A stretch of 64,000 nucleotides of DNA from Micromonospora cathayae (GTDB lineage Bacteria; Actinomycetota; Actinomycetes; Mycobacteriales; Micromonosporaceae): contig NZ_CP118615.1 of the NCBI RefSeq assembly GCF_028993575.1, forward strand, positions 682,001 through 746,000, given 5' to 3'. Every line of letters begins with the position of its first letter. The first letter of the stretch is position 1. The notes below the pieces were generated by a model. The model made no database searches and was not told where the DNA came from. It saw nothing but the letters and a program-made list of their open reading frames with translations. Shown here one piece after another: positions 17,305-25,367 of the stretch. The position numbers were made by a program, and so were the translations under genes.

Positions 17305-18218
17305 CCACGTTCGGTTACGCGGAGCAACCGTCGGGGCCGGCCCCGCTGCGTCAACTCGAGCCGTGGAGTCTCGGGGCAAGCGACGACGGCGCGTGCAGAC
17401 GCACCCGCAGCCGACCGCACCAGAACGAGCCGCCACCCCGCTCGGCCGCGCCCGGCGGCAACGCCAAGCCGACCGGGGGCCGGGTCGTCACGCCGGCCCG
17501 GCCCAGCATGCCGGCGCAGGGCCGCCGGCCGGGCGACGAGTTCGCCCCGGCCGACCCGACCAGCGCGGAGACCGCTGTCCTGCCGGCCGTCCCGGCCACC
17601 GACGAGCCCGACCGCCCGACCGGCCAGCCGAGCCGCCCGGACCCGTCCGACCAGCCGGCCACCGAGGTGTGGACGCTGGTGGAACGCGCCCAGGCCGGTG
17701 AGGCCGAGGCGTTCGGCCTGCTCTACGACCGGTACATGGACACCGTCTTCCGGTTCGTCTACTTCCGGGTCGGCAACCGGCAGCTCGCCGAGGACCTCAC
17801 CTCCGACACGTTCCTGCGCGCGCTCAAGCGGATCGGCAGCTTCACCTGGCAGGGCCGCGACCTCGGCGCCTGGCTGGTCACCATCGCCCGCAACCTGGTC
17901 GCCGACCACTTCAAGTCCGGTCGGTACCGGCTTGAGGTGACCACCGGCGACGTGCTGGACGCCGACCGCGAGGACCGAGGCCCCGAGGGCAGCCCGGAGG
18001 CGGCCGTGGTCGAGCACATCACCAACGTCGCCCTGCTGACCGCGGTCAAACAGCTCAACCCGGAGCAGCAGGAGTGCATCGTGCTCCGCTTCCTCCAGGG
18101 CTTCTCGGTGGCGGAGACGGCCAAGGCGATGGGCAAGAACGAGGGTGCCATCAAGGCCCTCCAGTACCGGGCGGTCCGCGCCCTGGCCCGCCTGCTGCCG
18201 GAGGGCTTCCAACCCTGA
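17301..18218 (+). CDS. bldN: BldN-like ECF RNA polymerase sigma factor
   Basis: The 305-aa protein has a ~115-residue Pro/Ala-rich N-terminal extension, then sigma region 2 (EAFGLLYDRYMDTVFRFVYF; LAEDLTSDTFLRALKRIGSF; LGAWLVTIARNLVADHFKS) and region 4 (LNPEQQECIVLRFLQGFSVA; ETAKAMGKNEGAIKALQYRA). An N-terminal extension is a hallmark of Streptomyces BldN, which is made as a pro-sigma and drives aerial-hypha genes. Identity rests on this, on the downstream anti-sigma gene and on the rex-hem neighbourhood. ATG 17301 follows GGGAGG; a GTG at 17112 in frame would add 63 residues but has no ribosome site. Confidence 0.8.
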   Translation: MTTFGYAEQPSGPAPLRQLEPWSLGASDDGACRRTRSRPHQNEPPPRSAAPGGNAKPTGGRVVTPARPSMPAQGRRPGDEFAPADPTSAETAVLPAVPATDEPDRPTGQPSRPDPSDQPATEVWTLVERAQAGEAEAFGLLYDRYMDTVFRFVYFRVGNRQLAEDLTSDTFLRALKRIGSFTWQGRDLGAWLVTIARNLVADHFKSGRYRLEVTTGDVLDADREDRGPEGSPEAAVVEHITNVALLTAVKQLNPEQQECIVLRFLQGFSVAETAKAMGKNEGAIKALQYRAVRALARLLPEGFQP

Positions 18219-18596
18219 GCCGGCCCGGCCGCCCGATCCGCCGCCCGATCCGCCGCTCGTCAGCTCCGCCGACGGTCCGGCCCGGCCGTGTCCACCGCAG
18301 ACAGTGGCAGCTGTCGTTGTAATTAACTTCATCTCCTCCCGGGCCGTAACCATCGTCGGGCACCGACCGTTTCTCCGGGTGCGACCGGTGTCCGTTCCGG
18401 CAGCTTCCGGGCCCGTCGGACAGGCGCTCCAACCGGCCACGACCTTCCGCCACCGGCCACCCCCGGCCCCGACCGTCGGCCACGACGGCAGGGGACGGCA
18501 ACCCGCCGGGACGACAGGGCTCACCACGGGGGCCGACCGGCCGTCGGATGACGACAGCGGCCGGACGGCCGCGAGCAGCGAGAGGAGATGCCTGCG
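18219..18596. other. Gap between sigma and anti-sigma genes
   Basis: This 378-base interval is too long for simple coupling and contains a candidate ECF promoter (18345-18373) and an A+T-rich patch TTGTAATTAACTTC near 18316. It ends with the GAGAGGAG ribosome site of the anti-sigma gene. No protein gene is evident. Confidence 0.5.
18345..18373 (+). promoter_or_regulatory. Candidate sigma-BldN-type promoter of the anti-sigma gene
   Basis: CGTAAC, 17 bases, CGTTTC. From memory of the Streptomyces sigma-BldN consensus (CGTAAC, about 16 bases, CGTTGA), the -35 matches fully and the -10 in four of six positions. In Streptomyces rsbN has its own BldN-dependent promoter. Confidence 0.45.
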
Positions 18597-19490
18597 GTGG
18601 ACAGCGACCTCTTCTCCCGTCGGCACGCCGAGCGTTTCGCCCAGCTGGTCGACGAGGCCAACGGCGGCCGACGGCACCACGTACGATCCCGGGCCGACGA
18701 CCGGCTCGGTGCCCTGGTCGCCCTCAGCCGGCAGTTGGGTCCCGCGGCCCCCGAGGTCGAGGTGGACCCGGAGTTCCGGACCGGGCTGCGGGCGATGCTG
18801 GTGGCGGCGGTCGAACGCGAGGGTGTCGGCGGGGCGGCCAGCCCGGCGGCCGGGGCCGACCCGACCGGTCGGCGGACGGCCGTCGGCGGGTCCACCAGAA
18901 GCCCGCTGCTGCCCTCGGTCACCGCCCGCCGGGCCCGCGCCAGATGCGCCATCCTGGTCGGCATCACCGCCGGCGCGGTCGCCGTCTCGGGCATCTCGGC
19001 GGCGAGCGAGAACGCCCTCCCCGGTGACGCCCTGTACGGGATGAAGCGGTCCACCGAACGGGCCCAGCTGGCGCTGTCCAGCTCGGACCTGAGCCGGGGC
19101 CAGCTCTTCCTGGACTTCGCCCGGACCCGGCTCGTCGAGGCCAGCGCGGTGCGGGGCGACCGGACGGCCTTCGACGCCGCCCTCGACGACATGGACGAGG
19201 ACACCCGGGACGGCATCCGGCTGCTCGTCACCGCGACCACGCAGCGCACCGATCCGGCCGGCCTGGACGCCCTGGACGCCTTCCTGGACAGCCAGCGCCG
19301 GGCGGTGGCCGCCCTGGCCGACGGCGCGTCCCGGGCCGAACGGGACCGGACCCGGCAGTCGCTGGACCTGCTCGACGCGGCCGGTCGGCGCTCCGCCGAC
19401 CTCCGCACGGCGCTGTCCTGCGGGGCCGCGACGGACGGTTCGCCCGACTCGCTCGGCCCGGCCCCCGGCGACTGCCCCGGCGTCCGCTGA
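18597..19490 (+). CDS. rsbN: RsbN-like transmembrane anti-sigma factor (DUF5667)
   Basis: The 297-aa protein has a cytoplasmic N-terminal region (about 1-115) with helices FSRRHAERFAQLVDEANGG and LGALVALSRQLG, one transmembrane helix (CAILVGITAGAVAVSGISAA, about 119-140), and an extracytoplasmic DUF5667 domain beginning ENALPGDALYGMKRSTERA. That arrangement matches RsbN, the anti-sigma that holds BldN at the membrane. I prefer GTG 18597, nine bases after GAGAGGAG; the ATG at 18588 touches the ribosome site. Its position just after the sigma gene supports the pairing. The C-terminus is Asp/Pro-rich and overlaps a DNA repeat array. Confidence 0.78.
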   Translation: MDSDLFSRRHAERFAQLVDEANGGRRHHVRSRADDRLGALVALSRQLGPAAPEVEVDPEFRTGLRAMLVAAVEREGVGGAASPAAGADPTGRRTAVGGSTRSPLLPSVTARRARARCAILVGITAGAVAVSGISAASENALPGDALYGMKRSTERAQLALSSSDLSRGQLFLDFARTRLVEASAVRGDRTAFDAALDDMDEDTRDGIRLLVTATTQRTDPAGLDALDAFLDSQRRAVAALADGASRAERDRTRQSLDLLDAAGRRSADLRTALSCGAATDGSPDSLGPAPGDCPGVR

Positions 19491-19614
19491 GCCGACCCGG
19501 CGACCACTGAGCCGACCCGGCGTCCGCTGAGCCGGACCCGGGCGACCACAGCCCGGCTCCGGACGCCCTTCGCGACGCACGGTCCGGCTCCGGACGCCCT
19601 CCGCGACACACGGG
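19477..19614. repeat. Tandem GC-rich repeats at the 3' end of the anti-sigma gene
   Basis: Three 20-bp units (19477-19536; CCGGCGTCCGCTGAGCCGAC and variants) overlap the anti-sigma stop codon, followed by two 31-bp units (19553-19583 and 19584-19614) that differ at three positions. The units carry stop codons (TGA) in phase. They may slow or end transcription before the HAD-IB gene. Confidence 0.75.
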
Positions 19615-19701
19615 CAGTCGACGGTGATCGCCGGATAGTCTCGCCAGTGGCACGCGTCAGGCCGGCTACGGAAGCCGAGCGACGAGCGGAGGGAGTGCTG
19701 C

Positions 19702-20568
19702 GTGGCCCGAACCCGAAAGGTGACCGTCAGCACGGACGGGCACGGTCACACCGCCGGTTGGGCCGCCACCGACCTGGAGCCCGCCGCCCCCGACCCGACC
19801 GCGGCGGCCTTCTTCGACGTGGACAACACGATGATGCAGGGCGCCTCGATCTACTGGTTCGCCCGGGGGCTCGCCGCCCGGAGGTACGTCACCACCGGTG
19901 ACCTCGCCCGGTTCGCCTGGCAGCAGCTCCGGTTCCGGCTGCTCGCCACCGAACACGCCGGCGACATGTCGCACGCCAAGCAGGCCGCGCTGGCCTTCGT
20001 CGAGGGCTGGCGGGTGGACGACGTCGAACGGCTCACCGAGGAGATCTTCGACGAGCTGATGGCTCCCCGGATCTGGGCCGGCACCCGCAGCCTGGCCCTG
20101 CGCCACCTCGCCGACGGGATGCGGGTCTGGCTGGTCAGCGCCGCGCCGGTGGAGATCGGTCGGGTGATCGCCGCCCGGCTCGGCCTGACCGGCGCGATCG
20201 GCACCGTCGCCGAGATCGTCGACGGCGCGTACACCGGACGGCTGGTCGGTGACCTGATGCACGGGCCGGCCAAGGCCGAGGCGGTCGGTCAGCTCGCCGC
20301 CGTCGAAGGGCTGGACCTGGCCCGCTGCGTCGCCTACAGCGACTCCGCCAACGACCTGCCGATGCTCTCCGCCGTCGGGCGGGCGGTCGCGGTCAACCCG
20401 GACAGCGTGCTGCTGCGTACCGCCCGGGAGCGGGGCTGGGAGGTACGGGACTTCCGGACCGGCCGTCGGGCGGCCCGGATCGCCGTACCGTCGACCGCCG
20501 CCGCCGGTCTGCTGGCCGGGGCGGTCGGGGCCGGGATGGCGGTGCACCGCCGCCGGCAGCCCCGTTGA
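19702..20568 (+). CDS. HAD-IB family phosphatase (SerB-like)
   Basis: The 288-aa protein has the HAD motif I AAFFDVDNTMMQGASIYWFA, motif II-like VWLVSAAPVEIGRVIAARLG and motif IV CVAYSDSANDLPMLSAVG, as in the HAD-IB/CicA group related to phosphoserine phosphatase. A C-terminal hydrophobic Ala/Gly helix (AAAGLLAGAVGAGMAV) may anchor it to the membrane. GTG 19702 has GGAGGGAG upstream. Neighbouring acyltransferase and epimerase genes suggest a lipid or glycolipid role, as inference. Members of this family sit beside bldN in other actinomycetes. Confidence 0.88.
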   Translation: MARTRKVTVSTDGHGHTAGWAATDLEPAAPDPTAAAFFDVDNTMMQGASIYWFARGLAARRYVTTGDLARFAWQQLRFRLLATEHAGDMSHAKQAALAFVEGWRVDDVERLTEEIFDELMAPRIWAGTRSLALRHLADGMRVWLVSAAPVEIGRVIAARLGLTGAIGTVAEIVDGAYTGRLVGDLMHGPAKAEAVGQLAAVEGLDLARCVAYSDSANDLPMLSAVGRAVAVNPDSVLLRTARERGWEVRDFRTGRRAARIAVPSTAAAGLLAGAVGAGMAVHRRRQPR

Positions 20569-20604
20569 CCCACCCGGGCCGGCGGGTCCGGGCCGGGAGG
20601 GCGG

Positions 20605-21579
20605 TCAGGGGCCGAACGGGTCCGGTCGGCGTTCCAGCAGCTGGTGCAGGGTCTGCTGGATGGTCTCCCGCACCTGGTCGGCGAGGTTGAACACGACCAG
20701 CGGGTCGTCGGCCGAGTCGGTCAGGTGGGCGGTGGGGATCGGCGGGCAGAACTCGATCAACCACTTGCTCGGCAGCGGCACCATGCCCAGCGGCCCGAGC
20801 CACGGGAAGGTCGGCGTGATCGGGAAGTACGGCAGCTTGAGCAGCCGCGCGAGGGGCTTGATGTCGGCGAGCATCGGATAGGTCTCCTCCGCGCCGACGA
20901 TGGCGACCGGGATGATCGGCGTGCCGGTACGCAGCGCCGCCGACACGAAACCGCCCCGACCGAACCGCTGGAGTTTGTACCGGTCCGAGTAGAGCTTGCC
21001 GATGCCCTTGAAGCCCTCCGGCCAGACGCCGACCAGTTCACCGCCGCGCATCAGCCGCTCGGCGTCCGGGTTGCAGGCCACCGTGCCGCCGGCCTTGCGG
21101 GCCACCTCGGAGACCACCGGCATCCGGAAGACCAGGTCCGCCCCGAGCAGCCGGAGGAAACGGTGGGCCGGGTGCCGGTCGTGCAGGGCGGCGGAGAGGA
21201 TCAGCGCGTCCAGGGCGACCGTGCCGGAGTGGTTGGCGACCACCAGGCCGGCCCCCTCGGCGGGTACGTGCTCCAGACCGGTGATCTCGGTACGGAACCA
21301 GTCCCGGTAGAGCAGCCGCAGGATCGGGTGGAAGAGCGTCTCGGTCAGCTCCGGGTCGAAGCCGAACTCGTCGATCTCGTAGTCACCGGCCAGCCGGCGA
21401 CGCAGGAAGGCCAGCCCGCCGGCGACCCGGCGGTCCCAGTGGTCGACCGGGCGGTCCGGTACGGCGGGGCCGTGGTGGTGGCCGTTGCGCCGGGCCGGCC
21501 GGTCCAGCTCGGCGGCGTCGGGCAGGTCGAACGGGCGGCCGATCGGCACGTCCCGTTCGGTGCCGTCGTGGCGGGTCAC
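20605..21579 (-). CDS. 1-acyl-sn-glycerol-3-phosphate acyltransferase-like (PlsC)
   Basis: The 324-aa protein has the acyltransferase block I HX4D motif as VVANHSGTVALDALIL, block II around LRLLGADLVFRMP, and block III as VGVWPEGFKGIGKLY, with PIIPVAIVGAEETYPML following. It would add an acyl chain to lysophosphatidic acid or a related acceptor at the membrane. The N-terminal ~90 residues are hydrophilic and variable. Its ATG overlaps the epimerase stop by four bases (21576-21579), so the two genes are co-translated. Substrate is inferred from the family only. Confidence 0.87.
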   Translation of the reverse strand: MTRHDGTERDVPIGRPFDLPDAAELDRPARRNGHHHGPAVPDRPVDHWDRRVAGGLAFLRRRLAGDYEIDEFGFDPELTETLFHPILRLLYRDWFRTEITGLEHVPAEGAGLVVANHSGTVALDALILSAALHDRHPAHRFLRLLGADLVFRMPVVSEVARKAGGTVACNPDAERLMRGGELVGVWPEGFKGIGKLYSDRYKLQRFGRGGFVSAALRTGTPIIPVAIVGAEETYPMLADIKPLARLLKLPYFPITPTFPWLGPLGMVPLPSKWLIEFCPPIPTAHLTDSADDPLVVFNLADQVRETIQQTLHQLLERRPDPFGP

Positions 21580-22649
21580 GAGCCCTCCCGTACGGCGGCC
21601 CGGACCTGCCGGATGCCGGCGAGGACGGCCTGCTCGGCGGCGGCCAGCCGGTCCCGGGTGACCAGCGCGCCGCCGTGGTGGGCGCGGATGAAGTCGTCGA
21701 AGGCGGCGGCCGTGGAGCGCGGGGTGAAACCGTACTCCTGGACCAGCCGGCTGGTGTCGACCACCCGGCCGTGCACGAAGAGGTCGACCTGGTCGAGGCC
21801 GAGCCGGCCGTAGCCGAGGGTACGGGCCAGCGCGACCGCCCCGGAGAGCCCCGGCTCCAGCACCGGCACCTCGATCCGGCCGGCGCGGCGGACCGCCTGG
21901 GACAGCGACAGCACCCCGGGCCCGGCGACGTTGTAGGTGCCCGGATGGTCCTCCACGATCGACCGGTGCAGCACCTCGAGCGCGTCGTCGAAGTGCAGGA
22001 ACTGCAACCGGGGGTCCCGGCCGAGCACGGTGGGCACCACCGGCTGGCGGAAGTACCGGGTCAGGGTGGTGTCGGCGGTGGAGCCGATGAACGGCGCGAA
22101 CCGCAGCACGGTGGCGGTCACGTCGGGCCGACGGCGGCGGAAGCCGCGGACGTACCCCTCGATGTCGAGGATGTCGCGGCCGAACCCGCCGCGCGGCACC
22201 TCACGCGGCTCGGTCTCCTCGGTGAAGACGGCCGGGTCACGGAACGAGACCCCGTACGCGGCGGTGGAGGACCGGACGACCACCTTGCGCAGCCGGGGGG
22301 CCCGCTGGCAGGCGGCGAGGAGCTGCATGGTGCCGATGACGTTCTGTTCCTTCATCGCCGCCCGGCCGCCGTGCTGCTTGTCGGGGGCGCTGACCAGGGC
22401 GAGGTGCACCACCGCGTCGACCGACAGGTCGGCCAGCAGGCCGCCGAGCGAGCCGGCGTCCACGCGGACCCGTTCGACCCGGTCGAGCAGGTCGGTGAAC
22501 TCGGCGCCGGGGGCTGGCGGGTCGACGCCGATGACCCGTTCGATCCGCGGGTCGGCGGCGAGCCGGGCGGCGACGTGCGCGCCGAGGTACCGGCTGACCC
22601 CGGTCACGACGACGACCCCCGGAGCACCCGAGGTGCCACCGGGGGTCAT
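21576..22649 (-). CDS. NAD-dependent epimerase/dehydratase-like SDR
   Basis: The 357-aa protein is an extended short-chain dehydrogenase/reductase: VVVVTGVSRYLGAHVAARL is the nucleotide-binding glycine motif (slightly altered, GVSRYLG), with AVVHLALVSA and a substrate-domain RFAPFIGSTADTTL. A Tyr-x3-Lys active pair is not obvious in SSTAAYGVSFRD, so it may be a binding or atypical member. ATG 22649 is supported by AGGA eight bases upstream; a longer frame to 22766 lacks this. It precedes and overlaps the acyltransferase gene, so a sugar- or lipid-modifying pair is likely. Confidence 0.8.
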   Translation of the reverse strand: MTPGGTSGAPGVVVVTGVSRYLGAHVAARLAADPRIERVIGVDPPAPGAEFTDLLDRVERVRVDAGSLGGLLADLSVDAVVHLALVSAPDKQHGGRAAMKEQNVIGTMQLLAACQRAPRLRKVVVRSSTAAYGVSFRDPAVFTEETEPREVPRGGFGRDILDIEGYVRGFRRRRPDVTATVLRFAPFIGSTADTTLTRYFRQPVVPTVLGRDPRLQFLHFDDALEVLHRSIVEDHPGTYNVAGPGVLSLSQAVRRAGRIEVPVLEPGLSGAVALARTLGYGRLGLDQVDLFVHGRVVDTSRLVQEYGFTPRSTAAAFDDFIRAHHGGALVTRDRLAAAEQAVLAGIRQVRAAVREGS

Positions 22650-22742
22650 GTCGCGCATCCTGCCCGGCAGGCCGGATCGAGCCGGGACGTCCGCGGCCTT
22701 CTCACCTGAGCCTCCGGGAGTCGACAGATGGCAAGTGGTACG

Positions 22743-22769
22743 CCGGTGCCGGGCCTGGCCCGGCACCGG
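22743..22769 (-). terminator. bS22 terminator, perfect 27-base palindromic hairpin
   Basis: A 13-bp inverted repeat (CCGGTGCCGGGCC and complement) around one base directly abuts the stop codon of the bS22 gene. No T-tract follows. Confidence 0.7.
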
Positions 22770-22871
22770 TCACTTGCCGAGACGGCGACGCTGGACGCGG
22801 GTCTTGCGCAGCAGCTTGCGGTGCTTCTTCTTAGCCATGCGCTTGCGGCGCTTCTTGACCACCGAGCCCAT
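22770..22871 (-). CDS. 30S ribosomal protein bS22 (AURKAIP1/COX24 type)
   Basis: A 33-residue, extremely basic protein starting [20 protein letters not shown] and ending RVQRRRLGK. It is the conserved small-subunit protein bS22 of actinobacteria, bound near the decoding region of the ribosome. It is shorter than most gene callers report. AGG lies eight bases before ATG 22871, and a hairpin follows the stop. It lies between the epimerase gene and the excisionase-like gene on the same strand. Confidence 0.95.
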   Translation of the reverse strand: MGSVVKKRRKRMAKKKHRKLLRKTRVQRRRLGK

Positions 22872-23135
22872 ACGACAGCCTTTCGATGCAACGTGCGGGG
22901 CGGACCGGACACACCAGATCGGCGCCGGCGACCGCTTGCGGACAACGGACCGGACCTTCGCTGGTGGGCATCGCGGCGCACCGCTGGGTGGTCACGGTCG
23001 AGATCCAGGGTAGCCGGAGAGCATCAGCAGGACCAACGCGCCCCCGTCGATGCCCGTCCCGACCCGCCCGGCGGGCCGGTCACCGCGCGGCCAGGGGGCC
23101 GGTCGCAACGCCGCGGACGGGCCAGCGCAACGCCG

Positions 23136-23345
23136 TCAGGCGGTCTCGGAGAAGGCTCCGCGGAGGTACTCGTGGACCGCGTGCTCGGGCACCCGGAACG
23201 ACCGGCCGACCCGTACGGCGGCGAGTTCACCGCTGTGCACGAGGCGGTACACCGTCATCTTCGACACCCGCATGACCGCCGCCACCTCGGCGACGGTCAG
23301 GAACCTGACTTCCGACAGCCGACCGTCGGACTGTGACCCGGTCAT
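23136..23345 (-). CDS. Excisionase-family (MerR-like) small DNA-binding protein
   Basis: The 69-aa protein has a winged-helix/MerR-type helix-turn-helix: FLTVAEVAAVMRVSKMTVYR and a wing with VRVGRSFRVPEHAVHEYL. It is the excisionase-like family widely kept in actinomycetes beside bldN and bS22 genes; a developmental regulatory role is suggested by that neighbourhood but not shown here. I use ATG 23345 (MTGSQSDG); a five-residue longer start at 23360 lacks a good ribosome site. A GTTACC-N5-GGTAAC dyad lies 76 bases upstream. Confidence 0.88.
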   Translation of the reverse strand: MTGSQSDGRLSEVRFLTVAEVAAVMRVSKMTVYRLVHSGELAAVRVGRSFRVPEHAVHEYLRGAFSETA

Positions 23346-23420
23346 GGCCCACCGCCCCATCCCAATGCCCCGGCGCGGGCCGTCGGACGGGATCGTCCCG
23401 CCCGGACGGGCAACGCGCGT

Positions 23421-23437
23421 GTTACCAGTACGGTAAC
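23421..23437. promoter_or_regulatory. GTTACC-N5-GGTAAC dyad upstream of the excisionase-like gene
   Basis: A perfect 6-bp inverted repeat with 5-base spacer in the upstream region of the gene starting at 23345. It looks like a regulator-binding site; the regulator is unknown. Confidence 0.4.
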
Positions 23438-23606
23438 GGGACGGCTGTGAACGGCGCGATCCCTTCCTGCACTTGATCTCGATCGAGTATCACATCCCGG
23501 CCCTGATCAGGTGTTTCGACCTCGCCACGCCGGTTCGTCCCGGAGCGGAGGGTGCCCGGCGGGAGACGGAGGGTACCCGCCGGCCGACGGAAGAGCGACG
23601 AGGGCG

Positions 23607-23704
23607 GCGACCCCGGGGCGGAAGAACGGCGGTCCCGGGGAGGGTGGCGGCCCCGGGGCGGAAGAGCCGCGGCCGCCAGGGAGGGCGGCGACCCCGGGGC
23701 GGAA
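23607..23704. repeat. Imperfect direct repeats, about 20-22 bp
   Basis: Three spaced copies of GGCGGCGACCCCGGGGCGGA (one with GGCCCC in place of GACCCC). They are intergenic and in phase with no protein; origin unknown. Confidence 0.6.
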
Positions 23705-23706
23705 GG

Positions 23707-23746
23707 CGCCCGGTGGCCCCGGTGGCGCCACCGGGGCCACCGGGCG
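23707..23746. terminator. 40-bp perfect palindrome, possible terminator
   Basis: Two 20-base arms meet without a spacer (centre GGTGGC/GCCACC). As RNA it would form a very stable hairpin; it could end transcription of the metallopeptidase gene (stop at 24001) or form a cruciform. There is no T-tract. Confidence 0.5.
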
Positions 23747-24000
23747 GGTGCCCCGGGCCACTTCCGGACGCGGACCGGGGCTCCGCGCTGGGAGCGCGCT
23801 CAGTGTGTCAGACCCCGCCGGAGCCCGACACGGCGGTCGATCATGAAAGGGGCGACCCGCCCCGGACCAGCCCGCCGTGCCCCCGGGACGACCGAACCGC
23901 CGCTGGTGCCCCGGCTTGCCGGACCAGCCCGCCGTACCCCTCCGGGACCGGCCGGACCGCCGGCGCCGCCCCGGGCGTGCCGGACCAGCCGGCCGGGTGA

Positions 24001-25284
24001 TCAGCCGGCTGCGGTCCGTACGTAGGCGACACAGTCGTCCCGCAGGGTCGGCCAGGGCTCCCCGAACACCTCCCGTGCGGCGTCCGCCACCGGCCGCCGG
24101 TCGTGCACCACCGCCCGGAAGAAGGCGAGCAGGCGCTGCTCGCCGTACCGGTCGAGCAGGTGCCGGACGGCCAGGTAGCCGATCCCGTAGCTGGCGGTGA
24201 CCCGGCCGGCGGGGGCGTCGGCGGCCGGGGCGAGGCCCTCCAGCCCACCGTCCCAGCCACCGGCGACCAGCCGGCGCACCTCGTCCAGCCCCGAGTACCC
24301 GACGACCGGCCGGTCAGCCGAGCCGGCCAGCTCGGCGATCCCCTCCACGAGCCACCAGGCGCTCTCCCCGGACCAGCCGCCGGCGGGCAGGGACGCCGCA
24401 TGGGTGAGTTCGTGCCGGAGCAGTTCCGCCAGGCCACCCGAGCGCAGGGCCGCCGCGTTCAGCACCACCTCGTGGTGTCCACCGCCGACGGTCACCACGT
24501 ATCCGCCGGTCCACTCCGGGCGGTCGCCGCCGTACCAGCGTCGCCACTCGTCGCGGCCGGCGTAGAAGATCCGGTACCGGTCGGGACGGACACCGTCGAC
24601 GACGTAGCGGTCCGCGACGACGGCGGCGGCCTCGGCGGCGGCGAGCAGGGCCGGCAGCCGGCCGCGCTGGTCGGGGGTGGTCGCGACCAGCGTGCGCGGA
24701 CCGTGACTGACGGCCAGTTCGCTGACCTCCCAGGGCCGGGTGCCGGTCCGCTCGGACTTCGAGGGTTCCACGGCGACCAGCCGGGGCCCGTCGGCCCCCG
24801 CGCGCCACCGGGTGCCGGCCAGCACCGGGCTGGGCGTGCAGGCCGGTTCGACCAGGCAGTACCGGTAGGTGACCAGTTGCCGCCACTGGCCGGGGCGGTC
24901 CGGGGTCGGGGTCGGTTCGCCGCTGGGTTCGGCCCGCCACACCGCCACCCGCAGCGCCCGCAGCGAGGTGAACTGGCGGGCGAGGTCGTCCCGGGCGGCC
25001 GGCTCGGCGACGGCCAGGAACCCGGCCCGGTCGCCGCGCAGCAGCGCCTCGGCCTGCCGGTCGAGCTGGGCGCCGATCGCCCCGGCCAGCCGGGCGGCCG
25101 GACCGTCCGGCGTGCGGTCGGATCCGGGTGCCGGGTCACCGGCCGACCGGGGCGGTGGGTCCAGGAGCCTTCCCGCCACCAGCGCCGTCGGCAGCACGCA
25201 GCCCACCAGCGCGGCCACCACGGCGAGCGCGGTCCAGAGCGGCCAGCGCGCACGCCGTCGTGGTACCTGCCGCTCGTCCTCCAC
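24001..25284 (-). CDS. Membrane-anchored HExxH metallopeptidase-like protein
   Basis: The 427-aa protein has a short cytoplasmic basic N-terminus, one transmembrane helix (about 15-38), and an extracytoplasmic domain with the zinc motif HELTH (291-295) followed by WWLVEGIAEL, whose Glu near 315 would be the third ligand of a gluzincin. Tail VFGEPWPTLRDDCVAYVRTA is typical of peptidase-MA-like proteins. Whether it cleaves a peptide is not known. A -10-like TAGTCT ends six bases before GTG 25284, so the transcript is probably leaderless. It diverges from the PadR gene. Confidence 0.78.
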   Translation of the reverse strand: MEDERQVPRRRARWPLWTALAVVAALVGCVLPTALVAGRLLDPPPRSAGDPAPGSDRTPDGPAARLAGAIGAQLDRQAEALLRGDRAGFLAVAEPAARDDLARQFTSLRALRVAVWRAEPSGEPTPTPDRPGQWRQLVTYRYCLVEPACTPSPVLAGTRWRAGADGPRLVAVEPSKSERTGTRPWEVSELAVSHGPRTLVATTPDQRGRLPALLAAAEAAAVVADRYVVDGVRPDRYRIFYAGRDEWRRWYGGDRPEWTGGYVVTVGGGHHEVVLNAAALRSGGLAELLRHELTHAASLPAGGWSGESAWWLVEGIAELAGSADRPVVGYSGLDEVRRLVAGGWDGGLEGLAPAADAPAGRVTASYGIGYLAVRHLLDRYGEQRLLAFFRAVVHDRRPVADAAREVFGEPWPTLRDDCVAYVRTAAG

Positions 25285-25290
25285 GGCGGG

Positions 25291-25296
25291 AGACTA
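25291..25296 (-). promoter_or_regulatory. -10 element of leaderless metallopeptidase transcript
   Basis: TAGTCT on the minus strand, six bases before the GTG start. Confidence 0.5.
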
Positions 25297-25354
25297 CGAC
25301 ATTCGGCGGTGGAGACCACCGGTCTCACCGGGTGGTCCGGGTGGCCGGCTTACC

Positions 25355-25360
25355 TAGACT
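25355..25360 (+). promoter_or_regulatory. -10 element of leaderless padR-type transcript
   Basis: TAGACT, seven bases before the ATG at 25368. It shares the short divergent gap with the metallopeptidase promoter. Confidence 0.5.
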
Positions 25361-25367
25361 CCAGGTC

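Larger units (their letters stand above)
23346..24000. other. 655-base intergenic region with repeats and a long palindrome
   Basis: It contains the dyad at 23421, a short A+T-richer stretch (23470-23520), three imperfect copies of a GGCGGCGACCCCGGGGCGGA unit between 23610 and 23705, a 40-bp palindrome (23707-23746), and two copies of CCGGACCAGCCCGCCGT near 23865 and 23918. Open frames here are GC-bias artefacts. No gene is called. Confidence 0.6.

Noticed and set aside
17127..19733. 868-aa minus-strand frame across the sigma and anti-sigma genes
   Set aside because: Shadow frame without motifs; sigma regions 2 and 4 are on the other strand.
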